A stretch of 64,000 nt of DNA, taken from assembly GCA_036571765.1 (NCBI GenBank), contig BROE01000020.1, positions 11,016,607 to 11,080,606 on the forward strand. The letters run 5' to 3'. Source of the DNA: Plecoglossus altivelis. Taxonomy: Eukaryota; Chordata; Actinopteri; Osmeriformes; Plecoglossidae. The translations under genes were made by a program, and so were the position numbers. Numbering within the stretch: position 1 is the first letter of the stretch; every line of letters begins with the position of its first letter. The notes under the pieces are model-generated. The model saw only the letters and a program-made list of their open reading frames with translations, searched no databases and was not told the DNA's origin. This document shows positions 30,601 to 47,422 of this stretch, piece by piece.

Positions 30601-33600
30601 TCCATCTAACGCCCACGTGACGTTACCTCTTTCTTTCCATTCTCCCTCCTTTCTCCTTTCCACCTCCCTCCCTCCCCCGTAGGGCTGCTGACACACATAC
30701 CCCAGCAGGTGCAGGCTGCACTGAGAAGCAGCCCCTCTAATTGGTCCTCAGTACAGTCACAGCTGTTGCCCCCAACCAGGGCCTAGCGTGAGTTCCTGAG
30801 ACGGCCTCAGAATCGACTGCTCGCCATTGTTTCCCGGGAAGACAGGCAGCCATCTCATCTGTCACCAGGGGACTCCTCCTCTAAGGAGCCTCGAGAGAGA
30901 CCAGGTCGTAAAACCAACCAAGAAACCCAAGCACGTTATAATAACGACTCAAGCTAACCATAGTGTCTGGCACTCCAAACTAACTACAGGGCTGCGTATC
31001 CCTGGGTGAAACGACATCCCCACTCACGACTACACTACCGCTTCGGTCGGAATAGGGAAAGCGTTACTTATCTTCCACACCAAATTTTTTTACATGCTTC
31101 CAGTTTAATCACTAGATTAAGCGCTGGGTGTCTCATTTATGCATTGCTGCTGCTGGTTTACGTCTAATTAAAAGGCAAGGTCACAGCGGATCACTCTCTA
31201 TGGTGACTCACGCTGTGCCACAAACAAGCTCTCACATAAAGGCCACAAATCTGTCTTTCCCAGGAGCGATTCAAGTTCAGTCACATTGTTGGAGCAAAAT
31301 AAAGTACTCTGTAATCTTTCCTGACAGGTAAAATCAGAAGAGCACAAGGCACACTTGATTTAAGCAACAAGGGTTAAGTAATGTTGAATGAAAACAGGAT
31401 GGTCCTTTATCCCTCTCCAAATGGTTATTAATTGAACAAACTGCTGTTTTCCATAGCAGTTCACACACCTTGTGTGTCCTGTGCATTGCATCCTGACCTA
31501 CTGGACCCTGAACTAAGCCAATTTAGACTTAAACAAACACATACACTCTATTAGTGGAATCAATCCTGGGAGCAATCATATAAATCACCTATTAAAACAG
31601 ACCATCTTTTAATTAAATCTTTCATTCGGCCACAAAATGGGGGGTTTATGTTGGGCAATTATGGGGAAGGATGTGTCAGCCCACTGGAGTGCTGCTCCCT
31701 CAGGAGTCTGTCATTCTGCTGCTGCCACGCTCAAATAAGCACCTATCCAAATTCATGACAACACACTGATCCAAATCAGCCTGGAAGCAAGATATAATGA
31801 AGCCTTCTGGTACATTTCAAAACAAACATTGAGCATTACAGGCTACGCCATAGGCTAATAAAACAACAATAAGCCAGTATTGGTGACAGACATATTTCTT
31901 CAAAGCACCCCAGCGACTGCTCACGTTAAATTGAATTTGTGTTGAGGATTACAAATATCATGCACTGAATGTTGAACGTTTCACTTCATTACCAAATCAA
32001 TAAAGAAGCACAAATGAAAGCCTGGAGATATTTGGAGTTGAAACTCATTATTGTGCCATGAGAAACACCTTATTAAACGAGAAACACCCTTCACCCTTAG
32101 ACTACTGAACTATTCATTCATGAAGGACACAGGCCTAGAATGATCATTCCAGGCTCAGGAGGAAGTAATGGTTTTTACCTGACACCGAGATCTTCATTGA
32201 GGCCTCCAGGGGTCGGTTGTTGTCCAGGGCTTGGCTTAGCCGGATCTCCCCCGTACTCTGGTTCAGGATGACCAGATTCAACTCGTTCCCAGTTTCGAAG
32301 TTGTACTGGAGCTGATCGGAGACATCCGGGTCATGTGCTGGGATGCGCCCAATTACCCCGGTAGGAAAGCTGCTGGATTTGTCAGTGACGTAGTTATTGA
32401 AAATAATCTGGAAGTTCTTGAGCACGGGAACGTTGTCATTCTTGTCCACAAGCTTTATGTGGATAGTAGCCCGGCTGACTAGTGGGGCAGAGGTGGCCTG
32501 GACCACAATGATGTACTCAGGCTGTGTCTCATAGTCCAGATCAGTCAGAGCGGTCAGTTCTCCAGAGAAGATATCCAACTGGAAGACTTCTGGAATGTTA
32601 CCCTCCACGATCTGGTACATAATCTGGGCATTGCTTCCCTCGTCTGGGTCAGAAGCAGATATGTGAGCAACCACCAGGCCGATGGGGCTGTTCTCCTCCA
32701 CCATGATGTCAAACTCATCTTTCTCAAACACAGGAGGGTTGTCATTTACGTCCAGGATGCTCACATGTATATCTACTGAGGTTCTGAGGGCAGGAACTCC
32801 CTTATCCACCGCAAATGCCTGAAGGTTGTAGATGGGCATGTTTTCACGGTCCAGACGACGTAGGGAGCGTACAATGCCTGAGGTGGACTCGATTATGAAA
32901 TCTCCATCCCCATCCTCTCCACCCTGGAAGGTGTAAAAGACCCGACCGTTGAGGCCCGAGTCTCGATCTGTGGCAGAGACCTGGACCACGCTGGTGAACA
33001 CGGGCACGTCCTCCATCACAGTGCCTAGGTAGTGATCCCGGAGGAACCGAGGGGAGTTGTCATTCACGTCATTGACCAGGATCTCCAGGTAGGTCGTGTC
33101 AGACTTCTGAGGGATGCCGTTGTCCTTAGCTGTGATGGCCAGAGTGTAAGACACCTGGTCTTCGTAGTCCAACTCCGTCTGGGTGGTGACAGCGCCAGTG
33201 TCTGGGTCAATGTTGAACTGAGGGATGCTGTCATCCATGAAGTAGGTTATGCGAGCGTTCTCGCCGGTGTCTTCATCTGTGGCACTGATCACCACCACGG
33301 TGGTGCCCGTGGGCCTGTCCTCGTTGATATTGACGGTGTAGTGGGAGCTCTGGAACACCGGCCGGTGGGTGTTGGCATCAGTAACGTTGACGAACACTTT
33401 GGCGGTGTCAAAACGGGTGCCGTCGGACGCAGTGACGCTGAGGACGTACTGTCGCTCCAGTTTGTAGTCGAGAGGTAGCGCCAGGGTAATAAGACCACCT
33501 CCGCTCTGGCTCGTGATTGAGAACCTGTTCCGGGTGTTGCCACTGGAGATCTGATAGGTCACCACGCTGTTAATGTCCTGGTCGACAGCAGATACAGTCA

Positions 33601-35734
33601 CGACACTGGTCCCCACCGAGGCGTCCTCGTTGAGCCGCATGTAGTACGCCTTCTGGGTGAATTCTGGGTTGTTGTCGTTGACATCCAGGATGGTCATGCT
33701 GACGCTAGCTGAGGAGGACATGACCGGGTGGCCATGGTCACGGGCCTCTACACCGAAGTTGTAAAAGTCCACACTTTCTCTGTCCAGTTCAGCCGCAACA
33801 ACTATCCACCCTGTGCTGTTGTTGATGGAAAAGGGGAAGTTGGGCGTGGTCTCGGTGAGGCGGTACTCCAATCTGGAGTTGTCGCCGGAGTCGGCGTCCA
33901 CAGCCTGAATGTGGATGATGGAGTAACCCACCGGAACATTCTCTAGCACAGTGGCCTGGAAGGGGGTGCTGACAAAAATGGGCGCATTGTCATTGACATC
34001 CAGCACCTGCACCGTGACCAGGCCGCTGATGTTGGAGAGCGGAGGGCGCCCGCCATCCTGGGCACGGATACGGAGTGTGTACTCCTTGTTAGCCTCATAG
34101 TCCAGCTGGCTTACCAGGTCCATCTTCCCTGTCTGGGCATCAATGTAGAACTGGCCCCCGGTGTTACCGCTCATAATGCTAAAGTGGACCACAGCATTGC
34201 TCCCTCTGTCCTGGTCGGTGGCAGTGACCTGCAGGATCTCCGTGTTGGGAGCCATGTCTTCTGGCACCTGGACCACGTAGCGCTTCTCGCTAAACTGCGG
34301 TGCATTGTCGTTGTCGTCTTCTACAATGATGTGAACTGTGGCCGTGGCACTACGGGGACCAGGGTCACGACCTTGGTCGTTTGCCTCAACCAATAGCATG
34401 TAGGCCTCCACTTCCTCCCTGTCTACCGGGCCTTTGGTGCGGATCACCCCTGATCTTGGGTCAATCTCAAACACATCATTGGAGCCGTTGCTATTGAGGA
34501 CATGGTAGAGGATGTTACCATTGACTGGGGCATCCCCGTCTGTGGCTCTGACCGTCAGCACCTCATAACCAATCTCTAGGTTCTCCCTTACGCTCTCCTT
34601 GTAGTCCTGTTGCTCAAACACAGGGCTGTGGTCATTGGTGTCACTGACCGTGATGGTAAGGGTGGCCATAGCCGTACGTCGGGGTGTGCCATGGTCAACA
34701 GCGGTCACACGGAACACATGCGTGTCTTTAGTCTCCCTGTCTAGTATCTCCACTGTTGAGACAGACCCGCTGACTGGGTCCACAGCAAAGAGGTTGTTGG
34801 AGCGACTATCAAAAAGAGCCTCGATAAAATACTCGAGTCTGCCTGCCTCTCCCTCGTCCACGTCCACTGCTTTCAAAACAAGGACTGGAGTTCCGGCTGG
34901 CTTATTTTCAGGCACAGCTACTTGGTACATGGGAGGTTGGAACTGGGGGCTACTGTTGATGCTCCTCTTTCTCCTGCTAACAATGCCTGACTCCGACTGG
35001 GCCGCTTTCTCCAGTAACTTTCTCAAGTGGCCCTGTCCAAAAGAGCCGTGACCTATTCGCATGTGGATGGAAAGACTTGATACGTCGGCCACCTTTCCTG
35101 ATCTAGAGAATTGGTTACAGTGTAGGTCTAACTCCAGAAGTGTGTCCCGCTCCCAACACAGCTTCTCAGACACAAACAGTTGCCCGTCTGAGAAGTAAAA
35201 CTCTGTGCTCCTTGTCACTTTGCAGAGCGTTTTGCTGTGCGAGCCCGGTAGAAGGTCCCATATACTGAACAGGGGAGTATCAGCCTCGTGGCATTCTGGA
35301 TGATTATTTAAAGGATTCAATAAACTAATAATCTCTAAATCCCAATTCGATTTTCTTTTGTGTTTACGAGAACAATTCCTGCCGTGAACATGTATATCAT
35401 ACTGACTAGTAAGGAGGTGTCTGGACCGTGGTGGGGCATTATTCATGCAATCTACAACAGTATAAACTGTGAAAGGATTCGTGCGGAGCGCGGCACAATC
35501 TATTTTGTCCGAAACGAACACAATACCCGCCGCCGCATCAGTTTCAATAAAGGTCTTTGAGAATTTGGGAGCGATTACCTGATCCAAAGTGCACGCTCCT
35601 CTCTGTTGCACACTTGATATTACAGTCCTTGGCTCCGCATCCTCACTGATGTGAATAATGTAGGAATCCGACGGCGGAATTAGTTTTATCCACCCCAAAA
35701 TGATAAACAACAAATCCCACTTATTGACGGGCAT
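1..35734 (-). CDS. celsr2: celsr2 (flamingo-type seven-pass cadherin), 5' part, runs off the left edge
   Basis: This encodes the extracellular half of an adhesion GPCR that mediates homophilic cell adhesion and planar cell polarity at the plasma membrane. Eight coding exons (35734-32179, 18617-17898, 11615-11393, 7101-6986, 6818-6730, 2322-2165, 1758-1595, 1377-1252) total 5,152 bp, or about 1,717 residues. All boundaries are GT-AG and all phases join. Order: signal peptide, RRKR furin-like site (254-257), nine cadherin repeats, flamingo box, EGF repeats, laminin-G 1, EGF. CELSR2 is favoured over CELSR1 and CELSR3 by signatures such as GLPQGPSDQK, GVCKNGGTCVNLLVGGFKC and the EC7-EC8 region, compared from memory. 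The second LamG, hormone-binding, GAIN and seven-pass domains are not in the window. The paralogue call is an inference; the family call is very secure. Confidence 0.93.
1252..1377 (-). CDS. celsr2: celsr2 coding exon 8: EGF-like repeat after LamG1
   Basis: The 126-bp exon starts after TTTCTAG and ends at AAAAGG|GTTAGT. It codes G-C-S-A-K-R-H-F-C, then NNNPCMNGGTCVNLWGSFSC and DCPLGFGGQNC, a complete six-cysteine EGF-like fold. It leaves in phase 1. I found no convincing exon 9 between here and the left edge. Confidence 0.9.
1595..1758 (-). CDS. celsr2: celsr2 coding exon 7: end of laminin-G 1
   Basis: The 164-bp exon begins after ATTGTCAG and ends at TTGCCAG|GTGAGG. It codes K-S-L-D-L-T-G-P-L-L-L-G-G-V-P, then FVGCMKDLRIDNRHVDMA and ANNGTLPG. 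The reading frame runs through an eight-base G run at 1721-1728 without breaking. Confidence 0.93.
1759..2164 (-). other. celsr2 intron 6
   Basis: A 406-bp intron with clean GT-AG ends. Nothing else is visible in it. Confidence 0.85.
2165..2322 (-). CDS. celsr2: celsr2 coding exon 6: laminin-G 1
   Basis: The 158-bp exon lies between CCCATCAG and CCAAGAA|GTAAGT. It codes PILNQAGLPQGPSDQK, VTIDNCDTSVALRFG, then GNYTCSAQGSQSGSKK. The GLPQGPS(E/D)QK segment points to CELSR2, because the CELSR1 form, as I recall it, is GLPHGPSGEK. Phase is 0 in and 2 out. Confidence 0.93.
2323..6729 (-). other. celsr2 intron 5
   Basis: A 4.4-kb intron. It has a short (TG)n at 2704-2721, a G/A-rich block at about 5820-5900 and no coding exon that I can support. 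Confidence 0.8.
6730..6818 (-). CDS. celsr2: celsr2 coding exon 5: laminin-G 1
   Basis: The 89-bp exon lies between TTCTCCAG and AACAAG|GTACAG. It codes G-E-T-K-T-T-V-A-P-F, then ISDGQWHVVQVHYYNK. SDGQWH is the classic laminin-G turn. Phase is 1 in and 0 out. Confidence 0.92.
6986..7101 (-). CDS. celsr2: celsr2 coding exon 4: laminin-G 1
   Basis: The 116-bp exon codes A-F-A-T-K-E, LLLYNGRFNEKHDFIAVEI, then EQIQLTFSAG. It has acceptor TTCCAG and donor TGCAG|GTAGG. LLLYNGRFNEKHDF is nearly invariant in CELSR LamG1. The intron to exon 5 is only 167 bp. Confidence 0.92.
9153..9335 (-). mobile_element. tRNA-derived SINE relic
   Basis: Read on the minus strand, about 9335-9250 resembles a decayed tRNA. 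GGCTAAGAGCGC stands where an A box would be and GGTTCTAATTC (9264-9254) closely matches the pol III B-box GGTTCGANTCC. After it comes a purine-rich body with a block resembling 'gacaggaaa', as in common teleost SINEs. It lies antisense to nothing coding. The SINE family is not identified and the edges are approximate. Confidence 0.5.
9756..9831. repeat. (CA)n microsatellites, two blocks
   Basis: CA dinucleotides run at 9756-9779 and 9796-9831. They are separated by a TATACTGTATA palindrome. Confidence 0.95.
11176..11276. repeat. (GA)n microsatellite
   Basis: About 100 bp of nearly pure GA with a few AAA interruptions. On the opposite strand it makes the long S/L-rich false frames. Confidence 0.95.
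11393..11615 (-). CDS. celsr2: celsr2 coding exon 3: EGF-like repeat and start of laminin-G 1
   Basis: The 223-bp exon lies between TGTCCAG and the donor CTGGC|GTAAGT. It reads G-K-R-C-E-L-S-S-R-S-G-R-C, then GVCKNGGTCVNLLVGGFKC, YEKPYC and SFLTFKGLRQRFHFTLSLA. The last of these opens the first LamG domain. Phase is 1 in and 2 out. CELSR2 has almost the same EGF sequence. Confidence 0.93.
14657..14701. repeat. Poly-G tract with 24-base pure run
   Basis: Positions 14664-14687 are 24 consecutive G, flanked by further G runs. The sequence could form a G-quadruplex, and its length in an assembly is likely to be unreliable. Confidence 0.9.
15578..15609. repeat. (CA)n microsatellite
   Basis: Sixteen CA units inside celsr2 intron 2. 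Confidence 0.95.
17898..18617 (-). CDS. celsr2: celsr2 coding exon 2: flamingo box and EGF-like repeats
   Basis: The 720-bp exon starts after CCTCAG and ends at ACACAG|GTGAGG. It completes V-S-D-G-V-H from exon 1, continues with TIITDEMLSNSITLRL, then VLPFDDNICLREPCENYMKC and CRCPTGFTGDYCETEIDLCY, which are hallmark CELSR sequences. A Gly/Arg/Pro-rich stretch at about 18262-18360 is longer than I recall in the human protein. The frame entering and leaving is phase 1. Confidence 0.94.
24461..24616. repeat. 39-40 bp minisatellite, four copies
   Basis: Units begin at 24461, 24501, 24540 and 24579. They share cTCTGATCTCTgCCCAgTT followed by a C-rich end and ACCAGAA. The first three units are nearly identical; the fourth has diverged. 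Confidence 0.9.
26945..27001. repeat. 21-bp tandem repeat, about 2.7 copies
   Basis: ACTAGAGCAGCCCTGCCCTG(c/t) repeats from 26946, 26967 and 26988. Confidence 0.9.
28012..28069. repeat. (GGGA)n-type polypurine tract
   Basis: An almost pure G/A stretch built from GGGAGGGAGGAA units. Such tracts can form triplex DNA; no function is shown. Confidence 0.85.
28295..28320. repeat. Poly-G tract
   Basis: Sixteen G in a row (28305-28320) after shorter G runs. Confidence 0.9.
30430..30532. repeat. Polypyrimidine CTACTCCTCCCTCC repeat
   Basis: About 100 bp made of diverged CTCCCTCTACTCC units with almost no purine on the plus strand. Confidence 0.85.
32179..35734 (-). CDS. celsr2: celsr2 coding exon 1: signal peptide and nine cadherin repeats
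   Basis: One 3,556-bp exon codes residues 1-1185 plus one base. The start at 35734 is chosen because a hydrophobic signal peptide follows (LLFIILGWIKLI). Residues about 25-250 form a divergent, Cys-containing N-terminal region, followed by RRKR at 254-257. Cadherin repeats begin near residues 262, 370, 478, 584, 690, 792, 895, 1002 and 1108. They carry calcium-binding signatures such as DTNDHSP, DDNDNAP, DVNDNAP, DANTHRP and DKNDNVP. Nine repeats in one huge first exon is the usual layout of CELSR genes. The donor is GTGTCAG|GTAAAA at 32179/32178. The open frame past it (to 32144) is intronic read-through. Confidence 0.95.
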
Positions 35735-36880
35735 TGCTTCTCGGGTAGTGTTGACCAGGTTTGAAAGTAACTACAACCGCCTTCCACTTAAACTTTCCGT
35801 CTTGTTGTCATTCCCTTCTGAAGTGCCGTGTCCATGCTTTAAATGCTTCACAGAGTATTATCCAACTCAACTGTGAGAGAACCCGCAGTCACCTTGCCAG
35901 ATCTTCTCGCGTATAAACACGCCAACACCTCCACTCAATCCGCGTGAATGATAAAAATGGCTCCGACTACTCCTGCGCCTTCAGGCTTCTCATTATCATA
36001 AACCTGTTTCAGTGTATGCCGGCGAGTGAGACAGAGAGCGAGCGCGCGCGTGTGCGTGCGTGTGTAAAGGGTGAGCAGAGGGGGTGTGCAGCGGAGCACC
36101 GGCCGCCCTCAGAGAGACCACTCAACGGAGTTTTCAACATCTGTGGAAACGTTGTTCCCAGAGAATTACTGCCTTAAATATAGTCTGGTCGTTCATATTA
36201 AGTTTAGATTCAATGAGAGTTTCTGGACATTTTTATTAGATAAATTAGTGAAAAATGCGCGGACAGAATAATACACAGAATGTGTTTACAACAACTATAT
36301 ATCCTCAAGGGCAGTTTTATATTTCACTGACAGGTCCTAAATAAAAGGTATGCATCGTTACCTCATAGTGATCAAATGACACCATCATCAGTAAAACTGC
36401 ACACATTTTATTGGTCTTTCTCAACTTGACAGTAAAACAAGGTGCCACTTTACTCAAGTAAAAACCTTGTGAGAAAAGATATAAGATTTTGCTCAGCAGA
36501 TGCCCAGTGCCAAGAGACAAGATAATATCTGACATATCTGCTTATGCCAAAGGCATGTTTTATCCTCTCCATTCAGAGAACATACCATATGTAACTCACT
36601 GAGCAGTGACAAGCTTGTTACAAGAATTCTCAGGGTTATACAGGGTTGTTTTGCTACAATCCACAGTTAGATTTTGTAATAGAGCCATTTCATATTTGTG
36701 ATTTTTGGTTCCTTGTGATAGCGTAAATAAGCAGACAGAAGTCATGTGGTCATTGCAGAAAAGCAAAATCAACTGAAATACAAACTAGGCTTGTTTGGTT
36801 TTGCTGTCCCCTGCTGGCGAGTAAGCGTTACTGCAGCAACAAACTTCCAATAAAACGAGATGAAAGTAGCTTTTTACTGT
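35735..36880 (-). promoter_or_regulatory. celsr2 5' UTR and promoter region; spacer to capzb
   Basis: The gap lies between the celsr2 ATG and the probable 3' end of capzb; both genes are read leftwards. A CpG-containing GCGAGCGCGCGCG stretch at about 36037-36062 lies some 300 bp upstream of the ATG. I cannot place the transcription start from sequence alone. Confidence 0.4.
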
Positions 36881-36884
36881 TTTT

Positions 36885-37922
36885 ATTGTTGCTGGAGGCT
36901 CTAATACAATATGAATCATAAGCTTTACAAAATAAACAAAACAAAACAAAATACAACAAAAGATCCCCCCCTCTCCCAAAACGTAAATGGTCAAAAACTT
37001 CCGGCGAGACGGAAAGACAAACTGTAACCCCCAACAAAGACCATGGTGATAGAAGGAGAGAGAGTGGAAGAGCTAAACGCAGAAAAGGGGGGATGCACAT
37101 CGTCATGTTATACACAGTGTAAGAAAGGAGACTTCATGACATGGGTATACACAGTGAATTGAACAGTCCGTCCCTATGCTTTATCGGTCTGCATCTCCGT
37201 CTACAGTGGAACGAAGAGCAAACCATTTTGACCAATCAGAATATTACAAATCCCGGGGCCACCCTCTCACCCTTTCCTCATCACCACATCACCCAGAAAT
37301 ATGAAGTTTACACTGACAGTTACAGTTTGATACAGATATATTAAGGGGTGGCTGTGACGCATTTTGTTACAATGGGTGCAAGAACGAAAAAGAGTTGGTG
37401 GTGTAAATTATGACTATTTGATAGCCCAGCCAAGCCTACCCCGCCTACAGTACAGCCTGTGTCCATTCATGTCCCTCAGTCATAGATGGGAACAAGGACC
37501 ATGTCAAGGTCAGGGTCAACAGAACCAGTCCTCTGAACACAAGAGCTGTGAGAGCTACAGGGATTTTAAACATTGCCGTCACTGTAAGATTATCATTAAC
37601 CGTCATAATACTATCAATATATTCAGATACACAAGAGAGAAGAGTCAGAGAGACAGAGAGAGAGGGTGAATGGCTTCATAAAGAAAGAGATGCCTCAAAA
37701 ACAATGCGTGACGAAAGGAACAAAAACTAATCAAAAGCATTTTCTCCTTTTTTTGTTTTTCCACAAAATGAACAAGAGTGCAGCACTGGAACAGGCATAC
37801 AGGGATGGAGGGAGAGACGTAAAGAAACAGAAAAAAATGGCAGAGGTGAGGTGGAGAAAGTGAGAGAGAGAGAGAGACAGACAGACGTACAGAGAGAGAG
37901 ACATAAAAGAACAATAGCATCT
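36885..37922 (-). other. capzb 3' UTR, candidate extent
   Basis: Sequence follows the beta2 stop to a candidate AATAAA on the minus strand at 36897-36892. It includes GA-rich stretches at about 37650-37665 and 37860-37905. The true cleavage site is not known; another AATAAA lies near 36410. Confidence 0.45.
36892..36897 (-). terminator. Candidate poly(A) signal of capzb
   Basis: AATAAA on the minus strand (TTTATT on plus), about 1.0 kb after the beta2 stop. Confidence 0.4.
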
Positions 37923-46126
<8,204 letters not shown>

Positions 46127-47361
46127 GTCTGCGGCTTTCTGTGAAGATCTCAGACGGGGGAAATTAAATCACCGTTTACTTTAGACTTTCGTTTTATTGT
46201 GCTTGCACGACTTGTTCTTCTATATTATTGCTGTTTTAATCCCCGCCGAGCATAAGATGTTTCTTTTCGCCTCCCTCTCGGAACCCAACCCTGTCAGCGA
46301 ATTCACTTCCTCAACCGGGGTACAGGAAGAGGGCCGGAGAAAACAACAGAGAATGCATGTCCGGGTCACTGTACTCCTTCACTATAACAGCCAATCGTAA
46401 TGGAGTAAGTCAGGTATTGCCAAGTATGGAAAGAGAGGAGTGGTAAGCGGGAAATAATTTTGCATGAACAGAGAGGGCGATAGAGTATTTGACTTTTAAG
46501 TATGATAAAACACGTCCTTAATCAAAATCGCAATTCCAATTTATTCGAAATGCATGTGACGACATTTAAGAGAACATTTGTGGAAATACAAAGGATTTCA
46601 TGATGTTTTCTTACAAACAAGTTTGGGTTCATATTGACGTATCATACTGGTTGTGTTATTTGTTCATGATTTAATACACACATACCGGTGAATACATTTC
46701 GCATGCATGTGACATATGCTAAACACAGAAACCTATCAATTACACATTTTATTACATGCCGTTTTACAAATACGATTTTCCCAGATTTTAAAAATATAAT
46801 AATTAACTAATTGCATGTCATTTCGGACATACAGTACGTTATTTTGAGCAGCCTCTTAATATAATGAGCCCAAGCTGTGCTGCATGTATCCTCCACGAAC
46901 AGAAACTGCAACCTGTGTGATTCTGCTGTTCAGAAAGGTTTTTGACGAAACTATGAAGAGCAGGTTTACATATTAGAAGATGATATATGCATTTTGAAGG
47001 CGATCAACTGAGATGTGTAAACTGTATCAAATTCATAGTCACAATATTCATGTGGACATGTCAGGGATTTAATTAACTGTCCAGTTCAAGTTTTTCTGAC
47101 ATCAAACATATGTCAGAAAAAGGTGTTTATTCTTTGCAACACCTTAGCTGAGACAAACGTCCCTGCATACAGTGGGATTAGTACAGGAAAATAGGAGACA
47201 GGTTCCAGGGGAAACTACAGTAGTACAGCACTGGACTAGATGAAACTCAAACTTTTCCTGCAGTTCACCTCTGCCTTGTGTGTCTCGCGTTTGTATGCGA
47301 TGTAGAAAATCACGTGACCCGTCTTCTCGCGAGTTGTGGTACTTGTGAGGCAGCTGAAAAC
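46127..47361. promoter_or_regulatory. Bidirectional capzb/micos10 promoter region
   Basis: The two start codons are divergent and 1,235 bp apart. On the capzb side there is an ETS-like GAGGAAGTGAA (minus strand, about 46314-46304). On the micos10 side there are TCACGTGACC (47310-47319), an E-box of USF/TFE type, and TCTCGCGAG (47325-47333), a core-promoter word linked to ZBTB33/BANP-type factors. Both lie 29-52 bp before the micos10 ATG. Shared regulation is an inference. Confidence 0.6.
47091..47121. repeat. Perfect 12-bp inverted repeat
   Basis: TTTTTCTGACAT (47091-47102) and ATGTCAGAAAAA (47110-47121) are exact reverse complements with a 7-base loop. Confidence 0.9.
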
Positions 47362-47422
47362 ATGGCGGATGAGCACGGGCGGAAATGGGATCGTTGTCTG
47401 GCTGATAGCGCTGTAAAATTAG
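47362..47422 (+). CDS. micos10: micos10 exon 1
   Basis: The 61-bp coding part holds MADEHGRKWDRCLADSAVKL plus one base. The start is fixed by GRKWDRCLAD, which lies at the N-terminus of all Mic10 proteins. Donor is TTAG|GTAAGA. Confidence 0.95.

Larger units (their letters stand above)
18618..32178 (-). other. celsr2 intron 1 (13.6 kb)
   Basis: The long first intron holds only simple repeats that I can name: minisatellites at 24461-24616 and 26945-27001, a purine tract at 28012-28069, a G run at 28295-28320 and a pyrimidine tract at 30430-30532. AT-rich stretches (about 26440-26680 and 31540-32130) contain TAATTA/TTAATTAA-type homeodomain-like words. They could be enhancers, but sequence alone does not show this. 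Confidence 0.75.

Noticed and set aside
32144..32178. Extra 12 codons at the end of celsr2 exon 1
   Set aside because: They lie after a consensus donor; the protein continues in exon 2 with the conserved D-G-V-H.
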